Shown here piece after piece: positions 16,757-27,917 of a stretch of 64,000 nt of DNA. Within the stretch, counting starts at the first letter, position 1, and the number at the start of each line of letters is the position of its first letter. The notes beneath the pieces are model-generated. The model had not been told where the DNA came from. It searched no databases and worked only from the letters and a program-made list of their open reading frames with translations. The position numbers were made by a program, and so were the translations under genes. This DNA comes from Jilunia laotingensis (GTDB lineage: Bacteria > Bacteroidota > Bacteroidia > Bacteroidales > Bacteroidaceae): contig NZ_JACRTF010000001.1 of NCBI RefSeq assembly GCF_014385165.1, positions 4,464,001 to 4,528,000 on the forward strand, read 5' to 3'.

Positions 16757-19700
16757 TTACTGCTTGGATACTTTCACTATTTTTTTGTAGAAAGTTTCAC
16801 CATCTTGTACTACTGTCACAATATAAACTCCATCAGGTAAATCATTCACTTTTAATCCTGAACTTCCTTCTACATGTGTCTGCATAAGCACTATATTTCC
16901 ATAGATATTTGTAAGTGAAACTCGATCAATGGCTTTAGTACCAGATGAAACATAAAGACGATCGGACACTACTACAGGATATATTTTCAAGTCGGATTCC
17001 ATTTCTTTGATTCCCGTATACTCATCTCCCATCTGCAACGTATAAGGTTCAAGTAAGTTACCTAACAATACTTCTGCAAACTTCTCTGATTTCTGTACGG
17101 TATATACCTTTTCACTTTCATGATCCATTATTCGGAAGTCAATATTTTCATCACCGGAACCAAAGATCGTCATCATCTGTTTATCATCTACATACTGGCT
17201 GATACCCCGACATTCCGTTCCGCAAAAGGCACCAATAGAATAACGTCCAGCATCCAGCTTCTCATCCTCTTTATATATCTCAGCAATCATACACATCATG
17301 TTAGGATAGGCATATTTATCGACTGCCCAATTTGAAGTATTCTTCATACCCTTACCATAAAGTGACTTCGCTTTTGAAACGATGGATGTATTATAGATAA
17401 ACGACTTCTCTGATTGTGAATGGTATAAATAACCATTTCCAGGTTTCATAACTTGTAAAGTCCCCAGCCATTGTCCATTGACAAACTGTACAAAACCTTC
17501 GCGTCCGAAAATATAATCTAGCGCTTCCGGTTCTGCATTGGCAAATGCTTCGCTGACCGTCATAGTCTGTGAAACAGGATAACCAATCCAGTTCCATCCG
17601 GCATGTAAAGCAACAGGTGTCGCACCCGCATTAAATTCATATCCATTCAATGTGTGAACTGTATTTTCAGATACTTCGATCTTGTAAGTTTCCATAGGAG
17701 AAAGAGAGACCAAGCCCCCAACAAAACCGGAAACAGGATCATTCACCAATTCCGATGTCTTACCTACTATACGAATTGCATTTTCAGATATGTCTTTCAC
17801 CGGAATATCGGTTTCCAAATTATGAGATACCCAGTTCCATCCCTTCTTCAAATCCAGCCCTAAAGAAGTTGTCTTAATCGTAAAAGTAAATGTAGCAATT
17901 TCACTCTCTTCCCTATCTTCAGCCACAGCGACTGCTTTTATAGTCATATCTTCAGTGATAGCTATCGGATCCGTATATACCTGACGGGTACCATTTTCAT
18001 CACATGGACAAGATTCGTCAGTAGTATAATAAATCACAGCCCCTTCCGTCTCGCAAGTTAAAGCTACCTGTGTGTTACGATAAACGGCAGTACCCGAAAC
18101 ACGTGAGGCAACCGGAGTCGCTGTTTGTAAAGATTCCCCATCAATTACATTTATGACAGACATTCCTTGTACATCCACATCTTCTATAGAATAAATAATC
18201 ACAGAAGTTCCCGGCAATTCCCCCGTCAAGGTCAGCGTCGCTTGCCCATTTTCGTCCAAAACCGCTTCCTCCGTTATGGCAGTTATCATCGATGAGGAAG
18301 AACGTGCCACCAACTTCTTACCAATGGCTGCATCAAAAGGCAAGGTGCTTACCGTAATTTGTTTACTTCCATGATAAGCTACTTTTATCAGTGAATCAGC
18401 AACTATGCTCCTAACTTCTTTCTCTATATCAAAAGCCTGAATGTAGTCAGATTCCATTTGGATGCCGGCATAGCTCTTAACCTTTCGACTGACCGTTAAA
18501 GTAATCTCATCGGTTGTCAAGAAAGGAACCTCGGGTACAAAACGAACTTTTGAAGCATATGTATCCGCATTATCTTCATATGCGCACTCCTCATTCATCA
18601 GCTTAATCGTACCGGAAATAACTTCCTCATTCTTGGTAACAAAAATATTGTCTGTATCCAAAGCATCCGGAAGCATATATTTGTCAAACTCAACTTCAAT
18701 GCCATCCTCATATGCACGAGCATTCTTCACGGTTGGTTGTACACTCTGCACCATCGGAATATTCACTTCCAGCTGCGGAGGAGGAACAGGCAACCATTCG
18801 CTATAGGTAGTTTGATAACCCTCTTTATCAAATTTCACTTGCCATAAGCCTTGTGGAACATCCCAACGATACATTCCCATTTCATCGGTAAACAGCGGAT
18901 TTTCCTGAGCATATTCGGCAGCATCCCAAAGCACTATTTCTTCATGCAAATCTCCGTACATATCTTCTACCATTTCTTTGTAATAACAGGTAGCGGTCAC
19001 ACCAGGTAAACGGTTACTACTTACGGCTTCATAAACATAACCGGAAGGATCAATAGAGGGATCGGCATCCGGATTTCCGGAATCATACCCACCACCACTG
19101 CTACCTCCATCAGGGGGAGGAGGAGTACTTTCACATTGAAGACTTTTAATATCATTTGAAAGTTTGCGTATAACGGCATTACGAGTCTTATCATACACAA
19201 TATCTAATGCAAAAGATAATACCACTTTATCGACCAACCCCCAAAGCGTTGCCAAAAGACTTGTTCCGCCAGATGGAATTGCTGCCACAACTCCAGTAGC
19301 AATCTTGGCGTCGGCTTGTGCCCGAAGCAATAAACGCCCTGTAGCATAGGCAGCAAATACTCCAAACAAAGAAGTACATTGCATTGCCAAGACATCTGCT
19401 TTAGCTTGATCATTAGGACATGGCTCCGGTATTGAAAGATAGAGTTCACCAGCTGTTCTAATATCATTACAAAGTTTATTCGCCATGTCAATATAATCAA
19501 TAATCGGAATAACTTTTCTGAGGATAGGCGCACAATTTCTCGCTACCCCAAGTGCTATTGAGTTCGAAATTTTTTGTGTTTGTATAGAGACTATCTTAGC
19601 AGACCAAAATGCTTTTTTTAAAGGATTCTTACTTTTATTAAAATAGTTAATGGCCTTATTCAGCTGACCCGTTATAGCTTTGTCTGCTTTTTCAATTTCA

Positions 19701-22700
19701 TTTGTAGATTGAAACAAACGATTCATTAAATCTACTTGGAACCCTTTAATAGTTTCCACAGATTCGTTAACAGCTAATATAGCATTATGAACTAATTTAT
19801 AAATATCTCTACTTTTAGCAGATTGACGACTATTTTCATCAACCGACGTATCAGAGGCCTCTTTTGAATAGAGAATTTTAACTGACTGATCTTCTTTAAA
19901 ATCTATTGAAATAAAAAGGGAATCAGACTGATAAATAAAAATACTATCTCCACTGGTTAGAGGTAAAGTTATAAACCCTTTTTCCGACAGATCATACCCA
20001 CGATACTCGGCACAATCGGAAAGAATCATAGATGCTCCATCTTCAGTTTCGATATTCACATGCTTATCACAATCCATCTCAATACGAATACTATCGATGT
20101 ATGCTTTATTATCTTCCAAAAATGTAGAAATTTCAACATCTAATACGTCACTATAAGCTTCAAACTCTTCCTCTGTCATTGAATCTAGCATAGCAGCAAA
20201 ATCCGCAGACTCTTCATCATCGATATCAACATCAATTGAAATACCTAACTGTTCCGCTAAACTTTTGAGAGAATCACCCGTTTCATCTTTTTCTGCTTCA
20301 GACAGCTTCTGAAGTAACATATTGTAATTATCAACAAAATTTTCAACCTCTGCTCGATAGTCATCTAACTGATTCTTATCTGCATAAACCGCTGTCTCAG
20401 CTTTGTAATCAACTGATACATTAACTGGAATATTACCATCATACATATTACCAAATTCTCCACTTGCCACCCACAGTTGTTTTTTTTCATCATAAATTGA
20501 ATTCAGCGAAGTCCATACCCCATCACCTGTTTTCACATAAAGGATAACATCTGAAATCTTTTGAGGATCATTATTTGTAAATTCAATAGTAAAAGTAAAC
20601 ACCTTATTATATATGTAATAGGTATACTTCTGTGCTTCGCTTGTCGGGTTCAGAAAATCAAAAACGACTTCGTATGTCTTATGCATTTCCGGATTGTCAT
20701 GATACATAATAACCTTCGACACCTGTATTGCATTCACATCGTATAAACATTCTTGTGTTTCCGATAGCAATTCCAATCCCTGCTTCGTCTTAACTTTCGC
20801 ATAAACACTATGTGTAGAAAGATTATACGGCTCATTCAATTCGCAAGTAGTAGCCCAAATACCATTCGCCAAAGAAGTAGTTTGTCCGATCAATATACCA
20901 TTATCGTATATTTCAATATCTGAGTTCCCGATAGCCGTACCATTAACAGGAATACTTGTTTTTGCAACCGTTCTTGGGACAGTAATCGTTAAATCCTTTA
21001 CCGTAAAATTAGCAGCTCCAATGGGTTGTAGTACTTCTTTATCTTCTAAAGTAAACTCTACAAATGCATTCGGACTATAGTCTCCTCCTACAGTAGGGAT
21101 AATACAGAAACGAACCTGTTCATTGTAATTCTCCATTGGGACAGTCAAACGATTACCATCCAACATATAACTTGAGACTTTACTTCCTACCATAACAGAA
21201 TTCTCGACAAAGGAACATGACTCCGGAAGATCCACTATCATCTTTACTTCGCTTACTTTCGATGAATAAATATTCTTAAAGTCAATCTTTCCCTTCAGAG
21301 TAAGATAGTTTCCTGCTACAATGGATGGCTTATTGACTGAAAAAAGTGTATTTTCACCGGTATAGTAGAGTTTGCTTTCATCTAAAACAGGAACTAAGTC
21401 ATTTGCAATCGAAGCAATAACACCACTTTTCACCATAACACTATTTTTCACATAATCAGTACCTTCAATAAGTCCGGAACCGGAAAATTGTGAAAGGTTT
21501 AAAATTGAGTTAAACAGAGAACTATTTGCCATTGATACTAATGAATAATCCCCGTCAGGCAGGTCATTAATAATTAAAACGGCATTGCTGTAATTGTATT
21601 TCTTTATTAATTGCCCCTTTCCGTCATAGAGAATTCCTACCACCGTTTTATTATCAGTGGAAGTAAAAGTAGCTTTTATGCCACCTAATTCTATAATTGG
21701 GAAAATAGCTTCGCCTCTATTCAATGCATCAATGGTTGTTGTTACCGTAACAGGTAAAAACGCATTGTTTTTACTTGTAGCAGTAATACGTAAACAGTCA
21801 CCTTCAGACACTTCTTCCAACAAAACGATGGAAGGATATTGCACCGAAAACTCTGAAATTGATTTATTCTGCGTTTCATTGAAAATATTATAAGTTACAT
21901 TAGCATAATCAGTGTACCAGTTTTGGGTTTCAACTGTTTCACCTTCCGTAGCACTAGGTGTAAAGGTCAAAATTGTATTGATAGTTGCACCGGTTATTGA
22001 CTTCAACCTGATTTCTCCAACATCTGTCGTATCATCAAAGTTTTGTTTCTCTAAAGTATGACTGATATAATCTGCTGCGGATACGGTAATCGTGCTAATA
22101 TCATTATATACCTTCATGGTAAAGGCACCTTTAGTATCCGTCTTAGCCATAAATGACTTAGAATATTTTCCATTCAACATCTGAGAAACAGATATGGCTG
22201 CACCGAACAAGGGATTATTATTTGCCAAATCCTTGACAAAACCTGTAATTGTCACTTCCTGAATGGGCACAAGCGTATAGGAGATAATATTATCACTGTC
22301 CTCTATCACATAAGATGATTCTACCGGTAAAACATATTGCATACCTAAATCTTGGGAAAGTACAATCCTGTATTTTATTTCTGTACCGGCTACCAATCCG
22401 TTTAGGCTAACACCTTGCTGCAAATAAACATTATCAGTAGTGAGCCAAGTATTCTGAATTGATGAAGTCACATCCTCACCTTCCGGAGTAAGAACTTTTA
22501 AAGTTACTGTCTGAGGCGCCAACAAAGTATCAAATGTTACAGATACATTTTCTTCTTTAACCTCAATACCTTCGATTTTACCGAGTACAACCCCTAATTG
22601 ATTTTTTACATATACATTATATGAACTATTCTTCAGCAAACCATTAAAAGTATAAGTCACCCGGTCTGAGATGACATATTTCTGTTTTTGCCCATTCTGG

Positions 22701-23887
22701 ACATTAACCAGTTCCAATGTCATATTCTTATAACGCCCATCTTCCGACCCAGTGGGAAGATTCACTTCCAATGTACGCACTTCCTCAGACAAAGGCAATA
22801 TAGTAAAATCTTTCCAACCATCCGCTTCCGAGTAAAATGAAATAGCAGAAGACAAAACACGAATCACTACCCCTTCATTTATATCACGAAATGCATTAGT
22901 TCCGACAGTAGGAGGCGTTATTGCGTAACATGATATATCCGTCAGATTTTTGCAGCCGGCAAAAGCCCAATTACCCACATGTTCTACAGCTGCCGGTAAA
23001 ATAACAGAATTCAAATTAGTATTATCAAATGCATAGTCCGGTATTGCGGTATAGCCACTTGTCCTACTTAAGTCAAGTAATATGCAATTATTCAAGTAAC
23101 TTGCAATCCCGAAATCTGTCTGATTCATTCGACCGGCAATTGTAACCATGGTGACTTTCTCTCTGTTTCCATAGCCACCGATAACATTGTCTAATGCTGT
23201 ACTCAAATATCCGGGAGTAAAATCATCTATAATAACTTCCCCTGTTTTATCATTCCAATAATTAGCCCCAGGATTGGAGGGAGTGACCGGATCAAACCGG
23301 AAAACACCCGTAATATAGATATCTTCCTTCCCAATAGTAACAGGATAGGACACCTCTTGTGATATATACTGACCCTCTTTCTGCCAGCCTTCAAAGACGT
23401 AACCTGTATTCGGATACGCCAAAACGGAAATTTGAGTACCTTCTTCATACATCCTCCCGCTCTCAACATTAAAAGTTCCTCCAACCGAGGGTGATGACGA
23501 TAAATACAGAAAATGATAACGTTTAGTGGGCATCGTATCCGGTTCGGCAGGCAAAGTCGGATCAAACTTAAAATGTGCCGTTAATACAGAGTTACGATCA
23601 GGAACGATATAATTAAATGATTGGTTTTCTGAAATTACTTCCTCTCCTTCCGTCCAGCAGACAAAAGAATATCCATAATTTGCATAAGCATTCAATGCAA
23701 CTGATTCTCCTAAATTAAACTGCCGAGTATCTTTGAATGAAGGTTCACCTCCAACAGCAGGCGTTACTTGCAGCGTGAGTGAATATAACCTTCCTGGCTC
23801 AGGAGGAGTAGGTGGGTCAAAATCATCTTGTCCTCTGAGATTAGTCGAACAAAAGACAAGCATTAATATAAAAATATAATATTTCAT
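16757..23887 (-). CDS. Giant multidomain surface protein, 2376 aa, with Por-type C-terminal sorting-like domain
   Basis: Signal peptide (ending near NLRGQ), then two or three Listeria-Bacteroides-type beta repeats (YSFVCW..., GYVFEGWQ), a short BspA-like LRR block (about 245-365), several beta-sandwich regions including a carboxypeptidase-regulatory-like domain (ITGFVKDLANNNPLFGAAIS), an acidic helical region, an unusual hydrophobic helical region (about 1450-1600), a Pro/Gly/Ser linker (PPPPDGGSSGGG), further beta domains, a chitobiase/FN3-like C-terminal module (AVIYYTTDES) and a terminal about 80-residue domain (LKIYPVVVSDRLYVSS ... KKIVKVSKQ) like type IX sorting domains. Likely adhesin or glycan-binding. 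It follows the 1309-aa gene by 18 bp. Confidence 0.82.
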   Translation of the reverse strand: MKYYIFILMLVFCSTNLRGQDDFDPPTPPEPGRLYSLTLQVTPAVGGEPSFKDTRQFNLGESVALNAYANYGYSFVCWTEGEEVISENQSFNYIVPDRNSVLTAHFKFDPTLPAEPDTMPTKRYHFLYLSSSPSVGGTFNVESGRMYEEGTQISVLAYPNTGYVFEGWQKEGQYISQEVSYPVTIGKEDIYITGVFRFDPVTPSNPGANYWNDKTGEVIIDDFTPGYLSTALDNVIGGYGNREKVTMVTIAGRMNQTDFGIASYLNNCILLDLSRTSGYTAIPDYAFDNTNLNSVILPAAVEHVGNWAFAGCKNLTDISCYAITPPTVGTNAFRDINEGVVIRVLSSAISFYSEADGWKDFTILPLSEEVRTLEVNLPTGSEDGRYKNMTLELVNVQNGQKQKYVISDRVTYTFNGLLKNSSYNVYVKNQLGVVLGKIEGIEVKEENVSVTFDTLLAPQTVTLKVLTPEGEDVTSSIQNTWLTTDNVYLQQGVSLNGLVAGTEIKYRIVLSQDLGMQYVLPVESSYVIEDSDNIISYTLVPIQEVTITGFVKDLANNNPLFGAAISVSQMLNGKYSKSFMAKTDTKGAFTMKVYNDISTITVSAADYISHTLEKQNFDDTTDVGEIRLKSITGATINTILTFTPSATEGETVETQNWYTDYANVTYNIFNETQNKSISEFSVQYPSIVLLEEVSEGDCLRITATSKNNAFLPVTVTTTIDALNRGEAIFPIIELGGIKATFTSTDNKTVVGILYDGKGQLIKKYNYSNAVLIINDLPDGDYSLVSMANSSLFNSILNLSQFSGSGLIEGTDYVKNSVMVKSGVIASIANDLVPVLDESKLYYTGENTLFSVNKPSIVAGNYLTLKGKIDFKNIYSSKVSEVKMIVDLPESCSFVENSVMVGSKVSSYMLDGNRLTVPMENYNEQVRFCIIPTVGGDYSPNAFVEFTLEDKEVLQPIGAANFTVKDLTITVPRTVAKTSIPVNGTAIGNSDIEIYDNGILIGQTTSLANGIWATTCELNEPYNLSTHSVYAKVKTKQGLELLSETQECLYDVNAIQVSKVIMYHDNPEMHKTYEVVFDFLNPTSEAQKYTYYIYNKVFTFTIEFTNNDPQKISDVILYVKTGDGVWTSLNSIYDEKKQLWVASGEFGNMYDGNIPVNVSVDYKAETAVYADKNQLDDYRAEVENFVDNYNMLLQKLSEAEKDETGDSLKSLAEQLGISIDVDIDDEESADFAAMLDSMTEEEFEAYSDVLDVEISTFLEDNKAYIDSIRIEMDCDKHVNIETEDGASMILSDCAEYRGYDLSEKGFITLPLTSGDSIFIYQSDSLFISIDFKEDQSVKILYSKEASDTSVDENSRQSAKSRDIYKLVHNAILAVNESVETIKGFQVDLMNRLFQSTNEIEKADKAITGQLNKAINYFNKSKNPLKKAFWSAKIVSIQTQKISNSIALGVARNCAPILRKVIPIIDYIDMANKLCNDIRTAGELYLSIPEPCPNDQAKADVLAMQCTSLFGVFAAYATGRLLLRAQADAKIATGVVAAIPSGGTSLLATLWGLVDKVVLSFALDIVYDKTRNAVIRKLSNDIKSLQCESTPPPPDGGSSGGGYDSGNPDADPSIDPSGYVYEAVSSNRLPGVTATCYYKEMVEDMYGDLHEEIVLWDAAEYAQENPLFTDEMGMYRWDVPQGLWQVKFDKEGYQTTYSEWLPVPPPQLEVNIPMVQSVQPTVKNARAYEDGIEVEFDKYMLPDALDTDNIFVTKNEEVISGTIKLMNEECAYEDNADTYASKVRFVPEVPFLTTDEITLTVSRKVKSYAGIQMESDYIQAFDIEKEVRSIVADSLIKVAYHGSKQITVSTLPFDAAIGKKLVARSSSSMITAITEEAVLDENGQATLTLTGELPGTSVIIYSIEDVDVQGMSVINVIDGESLQTATPVASRVSGTAVYRNTQVALTCETEGAVIYYTTDESCPCDENGTRQVYTDPIAITEDMTIKAVAVAEDREESEIATFTFTIKTTSLGLDLKKGWNWVSHNLETDIPVKDISENAIRIVGKTSELVNDPVSGFVGGLVSLSPMETYKIEVSENTVHTLNGYEFNAGATPVALHAGWNWIGYPVSQTMTVSEAFANAEPEALDYIFGREGFVQFVNGQWLGTLQVMKPGNGYLYHSQSEKSFIYNTSIVSKAKSLYGKGMKNTSNWAVDKYAYPNMMCMIAEIYKEDEKLDAGRYSIGAFCGTECRGISQYVDDKQMMTIFGSGDENIDFRIMDHESEKVYTVQKSEKFAEVLLGNLLEPYTLQMGDEYTGIKEMESDLKIYPVVVSDRLYVSSGTKAIDRVSLTNIYGNIVLMQTHVEGSSGLKVNDLPDGVYIVTVVQDGETFYKKIVKVSKQ

Positions 23888-23905
23888 ATCATTTCCTCTT
23901 TTAAC

Positions 23906-26900
23906 TTATTCAGTTACTAATGCTTTAAATGAACGACCATTCACAAGCACAATGTAAGCTCCCGGCAATATGGAAATAGAAGTTTCCTCATACTGTGTCC
24001 TATATTCATTTACCATCTCTCCGGTTATAGAATATATTCGTATATCCGTACCTATTTCAGTTTTTACATTGATACGACCATTATCAACTGTTACAAAAGT
24101 ATTTTCAGAGATCGAATCAGCTATTCCAGTAGGTACAATACGCATATGTAATTCAAAACGCTGATCATATTCACCAGGATTCAAATGTACCGAATAGTCT
24201 CCATCGTTTAGTAATACTTCTTTTTGTGTCTCTTTATCAATCAAATATATAAAATAAGAAGAAGAAGCATTATTCATCTCATTCAAAGAAAATGTGTATA
24301 ATCCGTCTTGCCCCACATGTACGCCAACTGCAATCACCCGGTTAGCTACAGGTCGCTCATTAATAGCATAAGTAACCCCATCTTCTACTGTGTATATCTG
24401 AGGTAGGTTTCTATTCTCACTCATAAATTTAGAAGCATCTTTATCCATTTCATAATCGATCGACGCTTCGTCATTTATTACGAAACGAGTCTCGTCCGCA
24501 TACGATTCATCCCCAAATGATAGATTATAAACCTCTCTTTTAGAATTCTCATCATGACGGGATTGGATCATTGAAGCCCTTTCTTTAACGGTCGATTCAT
24601 GTTGACGACCATCGGAACGGAAAGTTATTGCATCTACACCTACAGGCTTTTGTACGAAGAACGCTTCCATTGGTTTTAAAACGTAAGCATCATCAGTCAA
24701 TGATAAAGCTTTATAACCCTCTCCCGAACGAATTGTGATAGGTGCTTGATAATCAATATATCGTATATCGAAAAAGCAAGGATATGGATTGCCCACAAAA
24801 TTCCAGCTTCTGTTATGTACAAACTCTGAAACATGTTCTTTTAAAGAAATGCTCAAATCGGTCGAGGCAAAGATCTTATTTTTATTCTCATTATTCAAGG
24901 CTTTTAGAACAAAATCACTGACACTCCGTTGATTAAATTGAATTATATACCCTTCACCGGCATTAAGCAAATCATCGCTTCCCAATTTCTTCCAGCTTTG
25001 CCCTGAACCCGAAGTAGCACGTGATGCTCCGTCATATCGGTAAATAACATACAATATGCCTTCCGGTATGTCCATATCGGCCACTTTCGTATCAAAAGGT
25101 ACTGAGAAGAAAATCCATTTATTATCTGCCATATTATTCACAATAACCTTAAGTGCCACGGAATCTGCCCTCATTCCCTCCGATTCATTGATCAAAGAGG
25201 TAAAAGAGGAATAATCCCAAGTCAGATTTCCATACCAATCAAGAGAAGTAGTATGATTTTGAACATAGTTACCCAAAGAAAGTGCTTTTTTACCATTTAT
25301 TGTAAATCTTCCCTGATCATACAATATCACATTCGGGTTGTTTGCGGGGCGAATGGTATCTGCAAAAGTTAATGCCCTATTTATATAAATGTCCTTCATA
25401 TCCTCAATTATGGGTTTTATGACAGGAATAGCATCCCACCCCGGAGTCAGCTTATAGTTATTCAAAGACCAATAGGGTACGAAAAGTTCACAATCTGTTT
25501 TATCTACATAATAAAGAGGGTCATAGTTACCATTTAGAACCGGTGGTACAGAGGCGTAACAAGTAAGTCTTTTCAAATTAGTACACTCTTGAAAGGGAGT
25601 TTCACACCAATTCAATGAAGCCGGGAGAATTACCTCTTTAAGAGAAATGCATTTACCAAAAGCGTCATCTTCCATAGTAGTTAATTTGGAAGATTCCGGA
25701 AAGGTGATTTGGTTTAAATCAGAACACTCTTTAAACGCATTATAATTGATACGCTCCAACGAGTTTGGAAAAACGATTTTCTCTAAAGAGCTACATCCGT
25801 AAAAAGCATATCTTCCTATAATTTTCAAACCTTCAGATAGAGTTACTTTTCTAAAATTACATCCCCAAAAAGCTCCTTCCGAAATGTAAGTCAAACTATT
25901 CGGAATTACCAAAGGCTTTAATGAACTGCAATCATTAAATGCATAACTTCCCATTACCGCAAGAGTTGAAGGTAAATTTATGTTTTCCAAGGAATAGCAA
26001 TATCTGAAAGCAGATTCCCCTATACTTTCCAATCCTTCCGGTAATGCCAATTCAGTTAATCCATAACAACGGTGAAAAGCATAATTTCCTATACTTTTCA
26101 AGTTTTCCGGCAATTTAATATTTAACAAAGCTGTTCTCGTATTAAAGAAATAGTCAGGCAATGCCTCCATCTTGACCGCGCTCATGTCAATTGAAATTAA
26201 ATTAGGCATTCTATTCTGTATTTGGTAAAAATCATCCGAATTCAAAACACCGGAAATCGTTAGATCATTCACATTGGAAACATATTCTACCTGTTTTAAA
26301 ATTTCTTCACCTAAAGTGCCTGCGGTCTCGACATCAACTTTAACTGCTACAGACGTACCATCGACGATTGCATTATTTGTCCATCCGGTGGCCGTGCTAT
26401 AAACATTTCCATATCCTGCAGGTACATACATCACACGACCGTACTCATTGAATATATTACTACCATTACTTGATGTCGGTGGCGTTTCTGCTTGAATAGT
26501 TACCTCTTTCAATTTATGGCAACCGTTGAATATATCCCATCCTAACTCTTGAGTCGTAATTGGGAAATTTACTGTTGGCAACATGCTACAATTAACAAAA
26601 GCACACGGTTCTATATATGCTATTTGTGGAAATTCGATTCTATTTAAAGACGAACAATAAGAAAATGCCCAATCTTTTATTCTCGTACAATTAGGCAACA
26701 TAATTGCCTTCAAAGACAAACAGTTTTGAAATGCATATCGACCTATTGTCAATACGGAAGCCGGAATATCAATGAGAGTTAACGAAGAACAATTCTGAAA
26801 TGAATTATCACCAATAAGCTCCAAACTGTCAACAGGCAAAACGACCTTTTCAAGTGTTCTATTACCTTCAAATGCGGCATACGGAATCGACTTATCCTTA

Positions 26901-27835
26901 ACAAATGCTGCCGCCATATTCACAATTCGTAATTTCGGCATATCTCTTCTCAATACATAAAAATCATCTCCATTCAATCTTCCCATCAAAGATAAATTGG
27001 TAATGGTATCTTTTTGCTCCTGCGTCAATATTGAAGATAAACTTCCGGCAATGGGAACTTCAACCCCATAGCCTTCAGAACATAATGCCTTGATATGGAT
27101 CAGTTGATTACCACCATTAGTTTCAACAAGAAACTGTTGCTGCCAATAATCTTCTTTTTCAGGAGAGAATGCTATTACAATTTTAGCTTTCTCTCCTCCT
27201 TTTATGGCTTCTTTAGGCCAGTCCATAATATTGAAAGGAGAAGAAAGACCTGAAATATTTTTTATTTGCAGGTCCTGTTTACCCAAATTAATCACTTCTA
27301 TCGTATCCTTTGTCACTGTATCCGGAAGTTTATTCTTGAAATTCACAGTGTTTTTCATGAGACCCAAGAACGGTTCGTCCGTCTCAATCCCGGATATCTC
27401 CAAATTTTTCACATAAGCATAGGCATCAGTATATCCTTCGCTTAATATATACGACCATTTAAGCGTATATATGCCTTTATTTAATTCATAAGATGCATGT
27501 GTCCAATCTTGCCTTGATTGCAAAAATATCGAATCGGAATCATTAATTGAAAATTTAAAAGTTTCACCATAGCCCCAACTCTGTACCTTATAGTCAAAGC
27601 TGACAACTCCCGTCTCTAAGATTTCAATAGTCGTACTAAACCAAGACGTTTTCAACCCGACAATATCCGAACTTGACACACATCCGTCACTGACAATCCA
27701 TGGATATTCAGATTGATCAAAATTGACAGGTAAAGGAGTTCCACCAGAGATAGCCACATTAAAATCTTGAGCTTTCAAAAAGTTTCCCATAGCCATCATA
27801 AGCATGACCATCAACATCGTAATAATTCTTTTCAT
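23906..27835 (-). CDS. BspA-type leucine-rich-repeat surface protein, 1309 aa
   Basis: A signal peptide (ending near NFLKAQ) is followed by a choice-of-anchor-like beta domain. Two long blocks of BspA/LRR_5 repeats follow (about 270-490 and 520-790; units such as LPEGLESIGESAFRYCYSLE), then beta-rich domains (about 900-1220) and a C-terminal domain (INVKTEIGTDIRIYSITGEM ... VLVNGRSFKALVTE) like Por sorting domains. BspA-like LRR proteins bind host matrix proteins or other bacteria in related organisms. The gene has a full promoter at 27887-27917 and is probably cotranscribed with the 2376-aa gene 18 bp downstream, which also has a small LRR block. The function here is inferred. Confidence 0.87.
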   Translation of the reverse strand: MKRIITMLMVMLMMAMGNFLKAQDFNVAISGGTPLPVNFDQSEYPWIVSDGCVSSSDIVGLKTSWFSTTIEILETGVVSFDYKVQSWGYGETFKFSINDSDSIFLQSRQDWTHASYELNKGIYTLKWSYILSEGYTDAYAYVKNLEISGIETDEPFLGLMKNTVNFKNKLPDTVTKDTIEVINLGKQDLQIKNISGLSSPFNIMDWPKEAIKGGEKAKIVIAFSPEKEDYWQQQFLVETNGGNQLIHIKALCSEGYGVEVPIAGSLSSILTQEQKDTITNLSLMGRLNGDDFYVLRRDMPKLRIVNMAAAFVKDKSIPYAAFEGNRTLEKVVLPVDSLELIGDNSFQNCSSLTLIDIPASVLTIGRYAFQNCLSLKAIMLPNCTRIKDWAFSYCSSLNRIEFPQIAYIEPCAFVNCSMLPTVNFPITTQELGWDIFNGCHKLKEVTIQAETPPTSSNGSNIFNEYGRVMYVPAGYGNVYSTATGWTNNAIVDGTSVAVKVDVETAGTLGEEILKQVEYVSNVNDLTISGVLNSDDFYQIQNRMPNLISIDMSAVKMEALPDYFFNTRTALLNIKLPENLKSIGNYAFHRCYGLTELALPEGLESIGESAFRYCYSLENINLPSTLAVMGSYAFNDCSSLKPLVIPNSLTYISEGAFWGCNFRKVTLSEGLKIIGRYAFYGCSSLEKIVFPNSLERINYNAFKECSDLNQITFPESSKLTTMEDDAFGKCISLKEVILPASLNWCETPFQECTNLKRLTCYASVPPVLNGNYDPLYYVDKTDCELFVPYWSLNNYKLTPGWDAIPVIKPIIEDMKDIYINRALTFADTIRPANNPNVILYDQGRFTINGKKALSLGNYVQNHTTSLDWYGNLTWDYSSFTSLINESEGMRADSVALKVIVNNMADNKWIFFSVPFDTKVADMDIPEGILYVIYRYDGASRATSGSGQSWKKLGSDDLLNAGEGYIIQFNQRSVSDFVLKALNNENKNKIFASTDLSISLKEHVSEFVHNRSWNFVGNPYPCFFDIRYIDYQAPITIRSGEGYKALSLTDDAYVLKPMEAFFVQKPVGVDAITFRSDGRQHESTVKERASMIQSRHDENSKREVYNLSFGDESYADETRFVINDEASIDYEMDKDASKFMSENRNLPQIYTVEDGVTYAINERPVANRVIAVGVHVGQDGLYTFSLNEMNNASSSYFIYLIDKETQKEVLLNDGDYSVHLNPGEYDQRFELHMRIVPTGIADSISENTFVTVDNGRINVKTEIGTDIRIYSITGEMVNEYRTQYEETSISILPGAYIVLVNGRSFKALVTE

Positions 27836-27886
27836 ATAAGTAATAGTTTATGTTATATTTACAGATATCTTAAGATTAATTCCATA

Positions 27887-27917
27887 CAAATGTATGAACA
27901 ATAACGTTGCTATCAAA
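27887..27917 (-). promoter_or_regulatory. Promoter of the LRR/giant surface protein operon
   Basis: On the minus strand TTTG (27914-27917), 19 bp, TACATTTG (27887-27894): a full match to the Bacteroides consensus. Predicted transcription start near 27880 gives a leader of about 45 nt. Confidence 0.75.
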
